NCBI RefSeq assembly: GCF_900169065.1
Contig: NZ_FXZB01000008.1
Coordinates: 62,001-126,000, forward strand
Source: Brevibacterium aurantiacum
Lineage (GTDB): Bacteria; Actinomycetota; Actinomycetes; Actinomycetales; Brevibacteriaceae
DNA length: 64,000 bases
Direction: 5' to 3'
Shown here: positions 44,909 through 52,632 of the stretch, in pieces
Position numbering within the stretch: position 1 is the stretch's first letter
How the letters are laid out: the number at the start of each line of letters is the position of its first letter
The notes under the pieces: model-generated
Told to the model about the DNA's origin: nothing
The model's input: the letters and a program-made list of their open reading frames with translations, nothing else
Database searches by the model: none
Translations under genes and position numbers: made by a program

Positions 44909-44962
44909 GGGCCTCATGCCCAACGTGGGCTTCATGCCCAATACGGGTCTCATACCCAAGTG
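44909..44962. repeat. Three-copy 18-bp tandem repeat, each copy a small hairpin
   Basis: Units GGGCCTCATGCCCAACGT, GGGCTTCATGCCCAATAC and GGGTCTCATACCCAAGTG. Each contains GGGC/GCCC (or GGGT/ACCC) arms around a TCAT loop, and the arm change in unit 3 is compensatory. They lie 8 bases past the DUF1461 stop. Confidence 0.8.
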
Positions 44963-44994
44963 AATGCTGCGGACTCTGTCCGCTCCACGGTTGT

Positions 44995-45027
44995 CGGCCG
45001 GGTGGTCTTTCCCCTTCCACCCGGCCG
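44995..45027. terminator. Bidirectional terminator between DUF1461 gene and ppk2
   Basis: Perfect 11-base arms CGGCCGGGTGG and CCACCCGGCCG, loop TCTTTCCCCTT, followed by CAGTATTTCTC. It lies between convergent genes. Confidence 0.75.
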
Positions 45028-45092
45028 CAGTATTTCTCACATCTGTGACTCGGCCCCCGGCCGCGTCGAAATATCCCCGGCCGCGGCGAACC

Positions 45093-45995
45093 TCAATCGT
45101 CGACGGCATCGCGGCCGCGGCGCACGATGATCGGGTCGGGCTCGTAGACGACCGAGGTGTCCTTGTCCTCGTAGTCGAACTGGTTGAGGAAGTAGCGCAG
45201 CGCATTGAGTCGTGCCCGCTTCTTGTCATTGCTCTTGATGGTGATCCAGGGAGCGTGATCGGTGTCCGTGCGGCGGAACATCTCTTCCTTCGCCGCGGTG
45301 TAGTCGTCCCAGCGATCCAGAGATTCCAGATCCATGGGAGACAGCTTCCACTGTCGCACCGGATCGATCTGGCGGATGGCGAATCGTGTCCGCTGTTCGC
45401 GCTGTGTCACGGAGAACCAGAACTTGGTGACGTGGATGCCGGAGTCGATGAGCATCTTCTCAAACACCGGGGCCTGACCCATGAAGGTCTCGTACTCGTA
45501 GTCGGTGCAGAAATTCATCACGCGTTCGACATTGGCCCGGTTGTACCAGGAGCGGTCGAACATGACGAACTCGCCGCTGGTCGGCAGGTGGCTGATGTAG
45601 CGCTGGAAGTACCACTGCCCGGCTTCCTTGTCTGAGGGTTTGTTCAGTGCCACGACACGTGCCGCACGGGGGTTGAGGTGTTCGGTGAACCGTTTGATCG
45701 TGCCACCCTTGCCGGCGGCGTCACGGCCTTCGAAGACGATAACGTGCTTCCGGTCGGTGTCCTGCCCCCAGTACTGGAACTTCAGCAGCTCCACCTGCAG
45801 CTGGTACTTCTCGAGCTCGTATTCCTCCCGGTCCATGAGCTCCGGGTAGGGGTAGCCTTCACGCCAGGTCTCAACCGCACGGCCCATCGGGTCGATGAGG
45901 TGCGGGTCCGTGGTGTGTGAGTCCTCGACCGTGTAGCCTTCGATTCGCAGCTTGTCGATGTATTCGCGCAGATTCTCATTGAGCAGGTTGTTCAC
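45093..45995 (-). CDS. ppk2: Polyphosphate kinase 2
   Basis: A 300-residue one-domain PPK2 enzyme, which transfers phosphate between polyphosphate and nucleotides. Walker A is FEGRDAAGKGGTIKR (about 90-104), the lid and base motifs include FDRSWYNRA and FWFSVTQREQ, and the conserved SPMDLES follows. The start codon is GTG. It may regenerate GTP/ATP from stored polyphosphate, complementing the exopolyphosphatase-like ppx gene in the same window. Confidence 0.93.
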   Translation of the reverse strand: MNNLLNENLREYIDKLRIEGYTVEDSHTTDPHLIDPMGRAVETWREGYPYPELMDREEYELEKYQLQVELLKFQYWGQDTDRKHVIVFEGRDAAGKGGTIKRFTEHLNPRAARVVALNKPSDKEAGQWYFQRYISHLPTSGEFVMFDRSWYNRANVERVMNFCTDYEYETFMGQAPVFEKMLIDSGIHVTKFWFSVTQREQRTRFAIRQIDPVRQWKLSPMDLESLDRWDDYTAAKEEMFRRTDTDHAPWITIKSNDKKRARLNALRYFLNQFDYEDKDTSVVYEPDPIIVRRGRDAVDD

Positions 45996-46099
45996 GGGCG
46001 CTCCTTCTCATCGACAGCTTTCGTCTTCTTCAGCGGCTTGGCCTCGTCATGTCGCGGTCGTCACCAGTCTTCAGGCACAGTACTGAGCAAAGATGAACA

Positions 46100-47356
46100 T
46101 CAGGTTATCCGATCAATGTCCTGTTTCGGAATGATTCCCAGGCTGAGCAGGGGTGCGATCGCGACGAAGGCGAAGGACAGCGGATAGCCGAAGATCGTGA
46201 TGAGTGCACCGAATCCCGGGCCCATGAGCGCGGACATGACGAACTGTCCCGTGTTCTGCGTACCCATGGCCTTGCCCGACCAATGGGGGCCGGCCGCCTC
46301 GGCGAGCGAGGCGAAGGCCAGTCCGTTGTCGGCCACCGAGATCGCAGACGCCAGGATGAACACCACTGTGGCTACGATCGGCATCGGCGTCAGCGACGTC
46401 AGCGCGATCGCCGCCACGAAGACGACCGCTGCGATCGCCACGACCCGCATCAGCCCGACCCTGGAGCCGAGTCGATCGGAGAGGCCGCCGACGATGAGGC
46501 GCCCGATCGCTCCCACGATCTGCGAGGCCGCGACGATGCCGCCGGCGATGCCGACGCTGATGTGCTGGTTCGCGATGAGCCAGATGAGGCCGTAGGTGGA
46601 GAACGCAAACTGTGGGATCACCAGCAGCGCGGAGACCGCGTGGATCCGCCACAGGAACGAATCCATCCGGTAGGGGTTGTCTGTCGCCGGTGATGCCGTC
46701 GACTCTCCTCTCGCCGAGGTGGGGCCCGGCTGTCCAGCATCGGTGGACGTGACTACGGGGCTGGGAACCGCCTCGGCGCGGGGAGGATCTTTGACGAGTC
46801 CGAAGCAGATGACGGCCATGACACCGGTGACGATGACGACGAACCACAGGTAGGCGCTGAACCCGCCTGAGGCGGCGATGGGTGGGACGGTCACTGCCGC
46901 AACGCTCGTGCCCAGGGGCTGCGACATCTGTCTGATGCCCATGGCCAGACCGCGACGGTGGCGGGGGAACCACCCCATGACCACGCGCCCGCTGGCCGAG
47001 TTCACGGAGGCTGCGGCAGCGCCGGAGGCAGCGATAATGAGAACCATCCATACCGGTGAGCCGACCAGGGCGACGGCGATTCCAGAGGCCAGAGCGGTCA
47101 GGGCGATGCCCAGGGTCATGGCCAGGCGTTCGCCGAATCTGTCGGCGAAGGCACCCCAGGCGATGAGGGTGAGGATGAGGCCGAAGCTCGGGGCCGCGGC
47201 GACGGTGCCGGCCTGAGTCAGCGTATAGCCGAGATCCGTGTGCATGTACGGGATCAGGAAGGCCGGACCTGTGATCGCGATGGTGGCTGCCATCTGGGAG
47301 AGGACTCCGACGACGAGGATCACCCAGGCCTGTCTGCTGGGCGGATTCTCGGTCAT
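46100..47356 (-). CDS. MFS transporter
   Basis: A 418-residue major facilitator protein with 12 predicted helices. The family loop 2-3 motif is seen as GAFADRFGERLAM, repeated in the second half as GGLSDRLGSRVGLM, supporting two homologous halves. The central cytoplasmic loop is long and Thr/Ser/Pro-rich and carries the 11-mer at 46712. ATG 47356 begins just before the first helix. It resembles oxalate/formate- or cyanate-type carriers only generally; substrate unknown. Confidence 0.88.
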   Translation of the reverse strand: MTENPPSRQAWVILVVGVLSQMAATIAITGPAFLIPYMHTDLGYTLTQAGTVAAAPSFGLILTLIAWGAFADRFGERLAMTLGIALTALASGIAVALVGSPVWMVLIIAASGAAAASVNSASGRVVMGWFPRHRRGLAMGIRQMSQPLGTSVAAVTVPPIAASGGFSAYLWFVVIVTGVMAVICFGLVKDPPRAEAVPSPVVTSTDAGQPGPTSARGESTASPATDNPYRMDSFLWRIHAVSALLVIPQFAFSTYGLIWLIANQHISVGIAGGIVAASQIVGAIGRLIVGGLSDRLGSRVGLMRVVAIAAVVFVAAIALTSLTPMPIVATVVFILASAISVADNGLAFASLAEAAGPHWSGKAMGTQNTGQFVMSALMGPGFGALITIFGYPLSFAFVAIAPLLSLGIIPKQDIDRIT

Positions 47357-47518
47357 GGGTTTGAGACTAGCCGTCTCACAATCGGGGTGTCGGTGTGTCT
47401 CAGATCGCGGCGTCGGCGAGGCCGCCGTGTCACGGATCGCGGCGGGCCCAGGTACGCTATAAAGTGAGTGCTGGCGCTGTGAATGCAGTGTCTGCACAAC
47501 GGGCGAAGGCCCGCATAT

Positions 47519-47592
47519 CCCCCTATAGCCCAATCGGCAGAGGCAGTCGACTTAAAATCGATCAAGTGTGGGTTCGAGTCCCACTGGGGGGA
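47519..47592 (+). tRNA. tRNA with UAA anticodon (nominally Leu), compact variable loop
   Basis: 74 bases fold into a complete cloverleaf: acceptor CCCCCTA with TGGGGGG, D-arm GCC..GGC with GG in the loop, anticodon arm GTCGA-CTTAAAA-TCGAT (anticodon TAA at 47553-47555), variable loop CAAGT of 5 bases, and T-arm GTGGG-TTCGAGT-CCCAC. The discriminator is A and CCA is not encoded. A CTTTTTCTT run follows. UAA should decode UUA (Leu), but leucine tRNAs are normally class II with a long variable arm; this one is class I in shape. Identity is therefore less sure than the fold. Confidence 0.88.
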
Positions 47593-47670
47593 CTTTTTCT
47601 TCCCGCCGTTCTCCTCCTCCTGCGTACAATCGGAGCATCTGCCGAAGGCAATCAAAGGAGATTCATCGCC

Positions 47671-48240
47671 ATGGCTGAAATCGCGCTCTTCCATCACATC
47701 CAGGGGCTCACCGACGGAGTCGCCGCATTCGCAGAGGAACTGAGGTCCTCCGGGCACACAGTGCACGCTCCCGACATGTTCGAAGGCCACACATTCGCGT
47801 CCATCGAAGAAGGCTTCGCCTACGCCGGAGAGGTCGGATTCGACACAATTCGCCAGCGTGGCCCCGCCTCACTCCCCACACCAGACGGCGGGTTCGTCTA
47901 CGCAGGAATCTCCTTCGGAGTTGCCACCGCCCAGAATCTCGCCCAGACCAGCAACGATGCTCGGGGCGCGCTTCTCTTCGATGCCTGCCTCCCAGTCTCC
48001 GAATTCGGGTCGGCATGGCCCGCGAGCGTGCCCGTACAGATCCATGGCAGGGAAGATGATGAGTTCTTCCAGGAGGATCTGCCCTCAGCTCGAGAACTCG
48101 CTGATTCGACGGCCTCGGCGGAGCTTTTCGTCTACCCGGGCGACGGACACCTCTTCCTCGACTCATCCCTCGACGCCTACGATCCGAAGGCCACGGCGGT
48201 TCTCCTCGAGCGGGTGCGTGGGTTCCTCGCCGACATCTGA
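47671..48240 (+). CDS. Dienelactone hydrolase family protein
   Basis: A 189-residue alpha/beta hydrolase of the dienelactone hydrolase type, with AAAGGAG before the ATG. The acid residue is in IHGREDDEF and the histidine in PGDGHLFL, both in family positions. The nucleophile elbow reads GISFGVA, so serine stands where the family normally has cysteine (GxCxGG), and the final glycine pattern is altered. It may be a serine hydrolase variant; substrate unknown. Confidence 0.82.
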   Translation: MAEIALFHHIQGLTDGVAAFAEELRSSGHTVHAPDMFEGHTFASIEEGFAYAGEVGFDTIRQRGPASLPTPDGGFVYAGISFGVATAQNLAQTSNDARGALLFDACLPVSEFGSAWPASVPVQIHGREDDEFFQEDLPSARELADSTASAELFVYPGDGHLFLDSSLDAYDPKATAVLLERVRGFLADI

Positions 48241-48306
48241 GAACTGCAGAGGCACAGCGGCGCAGACAAGTTCGCGTCTCTGCTCTGGCCCGGGCAAGAT
48301 AGTGCC

Positions 48307-48765
48307 ATGACGAAGCTGCTTCTCACTCCACAGGCACCACCCCAGTCAGTCGGCGATCTGGGAAATCCCAACGTCGGCTCCACCCCGGGGCCTGCCGTTC
48401 TCTTCTCAGCCTCATCGACCAGTGACGATTCCAGCAACGGCGCAGGCATCGAAGCAACCCCGGCTCCGGACAATGCCTCAGCTCTGAACAACCGCCCGAT
48501 CGCCTACCGCGAGCCCGGCGGCGATTGGCACGAGCTCGGTTACGAAGCCTCCGACCACTGGGAGGGCCTGACCCCCGAGCTGCGTGATCGCCTCATCGCT
48601 GATCGAACGGCGCAGGTGAGCCGTGAGGACTATTCCGCCACCACCAAGGGTGCCAGCGCATCAATGATCACAAGCAATTGGACCTACTCCGGTTCCCCTC
48701 GCACCTATCGTGTCGCGGGCGAGCTGCGTGAACTCGCCGAGGTGCTCGCGGAGATCGGTCGCTGA
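48307..48765 (+). CDS. Hypothetical protein, 152 aa
   Basis: Not recognised. The first 60 residues are Pro/Ser/Gly-rich and probably disordered; residues 65-152 look folded (ELGYEASDHWEGLTPELRDRLIADRT, then NWTYSGSPRTYRVAGELRELAEVLAEIGR). No signal peptide or membrane segment. It lies 66 bases after the hydrolase. Confidence 0.6.
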   Translation: MTKLLLTPQAPPQSVGDLGNPNVGSTPGPAVLFSASSTSDDSSNGAGIEATPAPDNASALNNRPIAYREPGGDWHELGYEASDHWEGLTPELRDRLIADRTAQVSREDYSATTKGASASMITSNWTYSGSPRTYRVAGELRELAEVLAEIGR

Positions 48766-48872
48766 CCCTGGCTTCGTCCCCTCTGATCGCTGTCCCCGCA
48801 TAGGAGTAGTATTCACGGCAACCGCAGTGTTGCGCTCACTCGCCGCCGCGGCTCCGTGACTACAGTCCACAG

Positions 48873-49970
48873 ATGGGCAGGTCTATGACGGGACCATCGA
48901 TGACCACCGCAGGCATCACACGACGAACCCTTCTAGTTGCCGGCACCGCCTCGGCATCGCTTGGTCTAGCCGGGTGCGCATCTGGGGCGGGAGGAAGCGA
49001 GCCGGGGAAATCCTCGACGACCTCAGCAGAGACCGGAACACAGCAGCATGCCCAGCCTCTGTCGATCGCCCAGACCGACATGCAGAAGCAGGCGACCCTT
49101 GATTCGTGCACACGCCTGGACGGGCACCCCACGTTCCACCTCACTTGGGAGGGTGCACCCGCAACCACCTCGGCGCCCGATGGAGCGAATGCGGCCGCAC
49201 TGCCGACCGGATACGCCTGTACTCTCTTCGCAGCCGCCGATGCCGACGGAGCGCCGCTGGTCGCTCGCAATTTCGATTGGGACCCAGCTCCCGCCTCGGT
49301 GGTGGAATCAAAGTTGAACAACGGTCGCTCGACCTTGGCTGTGACCGACCTTCGCTATGTGGGCATCGAGTCCGAATCAGATCTCGGCAACAAGCAGAAA
49401 ACACAGGACCTGCCACGCTGCGAGGCGTACGCCTTCGATGGAATCAATGATTCCGGGGTCTACATCGGCCTCGCCGCCGACGCATCGGCACGAGCCGAAG
49501 TCGTTGACGGCCGCGAATGGCTGGGTGGCCTGGGCGTCCAGAGAATGATCCTCGACCACGCCGACACGGTCAAAGACGCCATCGAGGTATTCGACACCTA
49601 CAACATCGATTTCGCGGGCGGCCCGGGACTGCACTACCTGCTCGCCGACCGTTCGGGCGCCAAGGCAGTCGTCGAGTTCGATGCCCGCAAACTCGCTGTC
49701 ATCCGTCCGCCATCGGGCCAGCCATGGATGTGCCTGGAGAATTTCCACATGTCGTCATTCGCCGAAGAAGATCGCATCACGCACTCCCGTTACAGCACCT
49801 GTGCGAAGACTCTCGATTCCTCTCGGGGCAAGGTCTCCGTCGACGACACAGTCAATCTACTCAATGATGTCCGGCAACCGCATACCCAATGGCAGAGCGT
49901 CTACGGTCTCTCAGCAGGCACTCTTCGAGTCGTCGGCAAGAAGCCACACGACTACCGGCTCAGCGCCTGA
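48873..49970 (+). CDS. Secreted linear amide C-N hydrolase (choloylglycine hydrolase/Ntn family) lipoprotein
   Basis: A 365-residue exported protein. The N-terminus has RRTLLVAGTASASLGLAGC, a twin-arginine-like start and a lipobox (LAGC), so export by Tat with lipid anchoring is likely. The mature part has GYACTLFAAADADG with the candidate Ntn nucleophile Cys and RNFDWD, a conserved feature of bile-salt/penicillin acylase relatives; later GINDSGVYIGL also fits. Because an Ntn enzyme normally needs a free N-terminal Cys, cleavage before that Cys would be required. Substrates are unknown. A 11-mer copy lies at 49165. Confidence 0.78.
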   Translation: MGRSMTGPSMTTAGITRRTLLVAGTASASLGLAGCASGAGGSEPGKSSTTSAETGTQQHAQPLSIAQTDMQKQATLDSCTRLDGHPTFHLTWEGAPATTSAPDGANAAALPTGYACTLFAAADADGAPLVARNFDWDPAPASVVESKLNNGRSTLAVTDLRYVGIESESDLGNKQKTQDLPRCEAYAFDGINDSGVYIGLAADASARAEVVDGREWLGGLGVQRMILDHADTVKDAIEVFDTYNIDFAGGPGLHYLLADRSGAKAVVEFDARKLAVIRPPSGQPWMCLENFHMSSFAEEDRITHSRYSTCAKTLDSSRGKVSVDDTVNLLNDVRQPHTQWQSVYGLSAGTLRVVGKKPHDYRLSA

Positions 49971-49982
49971 CACCGACATTTC

Positions 49983-50351
49983 CTAACGCGCCACACGGCT
50001 CCTGTTGTCTGAAATCGCCGCCACGTTCAGCTCCGCCCATCGACGCAGTGCAGCTACGGGCTCCTGCAGGGACCGGCCCAGGTCGGTCAGCTCATACTCC
50101 ACGCGAGGAGGGACCTCGGCGAAGACCTCTCTGGTCACCAGCCCATCGGCGACCAACGACCGCAGTGTCGAAGTGAGGACCTTCGGTGTGATGCCACCGA
50201 TCGCCAAACGGATCTCGCTGAAGCGCTTCGGGCCCTCATCAAGGATTCCGATGATGAGGACCGTCCACTTGTCACCGACCCGATCGAGGACGATTCTGGT
50301 CGGGCATTCGGGATCGAAGGCATCGCCTTCCCAGGAACTGCTCAATCTCAT
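49983..50351 (-). CDS. HxlR-family transcriptional regulator
   Basis: A 122-residue winged-helix repressor/activator: CPTRIVLDRVGDKWTVLIIGIL at the N-terminus, the recognition helix region GGITPKVLTSTLRSL and the wing VEYELTDLGRSL. The Cys in CPTR is at the place of redox- or aldehyde-sensing cysteines in some family members. Divergent from an NAD(P)-binding protein, with an inverted repeat between them, which is probably the operator. Confidence 0.9.
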   Translation of the reverse strand: MRLSSSWEGDAFDPECPTRIVLDRVGDKWTVLIIGILDEGPKRFSEIRLAIGGITPKVLTSTLRSLVADGLVTREVFAEVPPRVEYELTDLGRSLQEPVAALRRWAELNVAAISDNRSRVAR

Positions 50352-50361
50352 ATCTCAATAG

Positions 50362-50392
50362 TATCTTTGAGGTACTCGATATTCAAAGGATA
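50362..50392. promoter_or_regulatory. Putative HxlR operator
   Basis: Imperfect inverted repeat TATCTTTGA and TCAAAGGATA in an AT-rich 80-base divergent gap, with a third TATCTTT at 50391. The position fits control of both genes. Confidence 0.5.
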
Positions 50393-50431
50393 TCTTTATG
50401 GCAGTACCTCACTCCAACGAAAGGACACACC

Positions 50432-51037
50432 ATGAAGATCGCACTGTACGGCGCATCAGGAATGATCGGATCCCGCGTCACCAAGGAAGCCACAGAGCGT
50501 GGGCTCGAGATCACCGCCATCACTCGAACCGGTGCTGAGGTGCCAGGAGCTGCGGCAAACCTCAAGGGCGATATGGGCGACGCCGAGTTCGACCGACAGG
50601 TCGTCGCCGATCATGACGTCATCGTCTCGACAACCGGCCCCAGCCGCACCGGCGCACCACACGAAGAGTGGCTGCAGGCCCTGGAGACACTGGCTCAGGC
50701 CAGCGGAGACAAGCGTGTCTTCGTCGTCGGCGGCGCCGGATCGCTCTTCGTCGGCGACACCATGCTCAAAGACACCGAAGGCTTCCCAGAGGCCTACAAG
50801 GCTGAGTCGGAGACCGGCACGAAGGCACTCGACCTCATGCGGGCCGGCGACTACTCCCCCTGGACTCTGATCTCCCCCGCCCCAGAGATCGGCCCCGGTG
50901 AGCGCACAGGCACCTACAAAACCGAACTTGAGACGCCTGCCGGCGATTCGATCTCCGCGGAGGACTTTGCGGTGGCCATGGTCGATGAGATCGTCGACGC
51001 GAAGCACATCGACGCTCGCTTCACCGTCGCGAACTGA
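50432..51037 (+). CDS. NAD(P)H-binding/NmrA-like oxidoreductase
   Basis: A 201-residue atypical SDR. The N-terminal GASGMIGSRV is the Rossmann glycine motif, with DHDVIVSTTGP and VFVVGGAGSL as the following strands. It lacks a clear YxxxK catalytic pair, as in NmrA-like or quinone-reductase-like proteins. ATG 50432 has AAAGGAC upstream. Its divergent partner is the HxlR regulator; such pairs often respond to quinones, aldehydes or disulfide stress (inferred). Confidence 0.85.
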   Translation: MKIALYGASGMIGSRVTKEATERGLEITAITRTGAEVPGAAANLKGDMGDAEFDRQVVADHDVIVSTTGPSRTGAPHEEWLQALETLAQASGDKRVFVVGGAGSLFVGDTMLKDTEGFPEAYKAESETGTKALDLMRAGDYSPWTLISPAPEIGPGERTGTYKTELETPAGDSISAEDFAVAMVDEIVDAKHIDARFTVAN

Positions 51038-51083
51038 GCGCTGCAGAGCCTCAGCCGCTCTGATCCAGCCCCTCGTGAATGAC

Positions 51084-51121
51084 AAGAACGCCGGGAGTGC
51101 AATCGCACTCCCGGCGTTCTT
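51084..51121. terminator. Bidirectional terminator
   Basis: Perfect 17-base arms (AAGAACGCCGGGAGTGC and its complement) with an AATC loop between convergent genes; it is the strongest hairpin in the window. Confidence 0.85.
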
Positions 51122-51178
51122 CAGAACTCATCAGGGTTCACACCGGCAATCGCCTGGGGCGAATCCTGCACTCAGGCA

Positions 51179-52552
51179 TCAGGCCTTGGCAGTTTCCTTC
51201 TTCGGAGCCGGCTTCGAGTTGGCTGCCTCCACGAAGTTCTTGCGAGGAACATCGAGATCGGCCAGCGGCATGGCGTCGCGGCCGACGATGGCGTTGAGGA
51301 TCCAGTTGCCGAAGACCTTGACCTTGCGATCCACTGTTGGGATCGCGTAGCCGTGGTAGGCGCGGTGCATCAGCCAAGCGAGGACGCCGCGGGCTTCGAA
51401 GTCGCCCATCTGCGAAACGCCCTTGTACAGGCCGAGACCTGCAACGGTGCCGATGGTCTTGTGGAAGTACTGCTTGAACTCGGTCTCTCCGCGCAGTGCG
51501 GCAAGAACGTTGGCAGCCAGCACTGGTGCCTGGCGCACGGCGTGCTGAGCGTTGGGCACGCAGTAGCCGCCCACGCCGCCACCGGAGAGGTCAGGCACAG
51601 CAGCGTTGTCGCCGGCGGCCCAAGCGCCTTCGACCACACCGTTGTCGCCCTCGACGCGCAGATCGGCGCGCACGGTCACACGACCGCGCTCATCGAGAGG
51701 CAGGTCCGAGTCGACGAGGATCGGGTTGGCCTTGACGCCAGCCGACCAGACGATGGTGTCGGCGTCGAATTCTTCGCCGCTGGAGAGCTTGATGTGCTTG
51801 TCGGTGCAGTCCTGGAGGAAGGTCTCGAGGTACACGTCGATGCCGCGTTCGCGCATGTGCTCAACGACCCAGCGAGCCTGAGCTTCGCCGACCTCGGGCA
51901 TGACACGATCGAGTGCCTCGACGAGGACGAAGCGGACATCGGCTTCGGTCAGCGTCTCGTACTGAGCCACTGCGGAGCGGACAACGTCTTCGAGCTCGGT
52001 GAGGAGTTCGATGCCAGCGAATCCGCCGCCGACGAAGACGAAGGTCAGCGCCTTGCGACGCTCATCATCGTCTTCCATCAGCGAGGCATCGGCCAAGCGG
52101 CTGAGGAGGTGATCGCGAAGTGCGACAGCTTCCTCGATGCGCTTGAGCGCGATGGCGTTCTCCTTGAGGCCTGGGATCGGCAGAGCACGCGCCACCGAAC
52201 CGGCGGCCATGATGATGTGGTCGTAGTCGAGCTCGAACGCTTCGTCGTTCTCCGGCTCGACGGTGACGAACTTGTCGCCGTGATTGATCGAGGTGACCTT
52301 CGCGGTGATGACTTCAGCACCGGAGAGGTTGCGGCGCAGCGGCACGACAGCGTGACGCGGCTCGATGGACCCGGCAGCCACCTCGGGGAGGAACGGCAGG
52401 TAGGTCATGTACGGGTTGGGATCGACCACGGTCACTGTGGCTTCGCCACGACCGAGGTTCTTCAACAGATTCTGAGCGGTAACGAGACCAAGGTAGCCGC
52501 CACCAACGACGAGGATTCGAGGACGCAATTTTGAGTTTCTGATGAGTGCCAT
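51179..52552 (-). CDS. ndh: Type II NADH dehydrogenase (NDH-2)
   Basis: A 457-residue flavoprotein that passes electrons from NADH to menaquinone without pumping protons. It has two dinucleotide folds, VVGGGYLGLVTAQNL (FAD, N-terminal) and VFVGGGFAGIELL (NADH, about residue 175), and the FAD-associated AAGDNAAVPDL near residue 310. The C-terminal membrane-associating segment includes KVFGNWILNAIVGRD. It is monocistronic with a strong terminator. Confidence 0.93.
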   Translation of the reverse strand: MALIRNSKLRPRILVVGGGYLGLVTAQNLLKNLGRGEATVTVVDPNPYMTYLPFLPEVAAGSIEPRHAVVPLRRNLSGAEVITAKVTSINHGDKFVTVEPENDEAFELDYDHIIMAAGSVARALPIPGLKENAIALKRIEEAVALRDHLLSRLADASLMEDDDERRKALTFVFVGGGFAGIELLTELEDVVRSAVAQYETLTEADVRFVLVEALDRVMPEVGEAQARWVVEHMRERGIDVYLETFLQDCTDKHIKLSSGEEFDADTIVWSAGVKANPILVDSDLPLDERGRVTVRADLRVEGDNGVVEGAWAAGDNAAVPDLSGGGVGGYCVPNAQHAVRQAPVLAANVLAALRGETEFKQYFHKTIGTVAGLGLYKGVSQMGDFEARGVLAWLMHRAYHGYAIPTVDRKVKVFGNWILNAIVGRDAMPLADLDVPRKNFVEAANSKPAPKKETAKA

Positions 52553-52632
52553 ATGCCCATCCTAGGCCTTTGTGAAAACTTTCACTAATTGAATCTCGAC
52601 GCCCCAGATGAGAGGTTCAGCACCAGGTTCGA

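Noticed and set aside
44909..44962. CRISPR-like array
   Set aside because: Units are 18 bases with no spacers; it is a direct tandem repeat.
47519..47592. tRNA as an amber suppressor for the stop at 25229
   Set aside because: Its anticodon UAA reads UUA, not UAG; a suppressor would need CUA.
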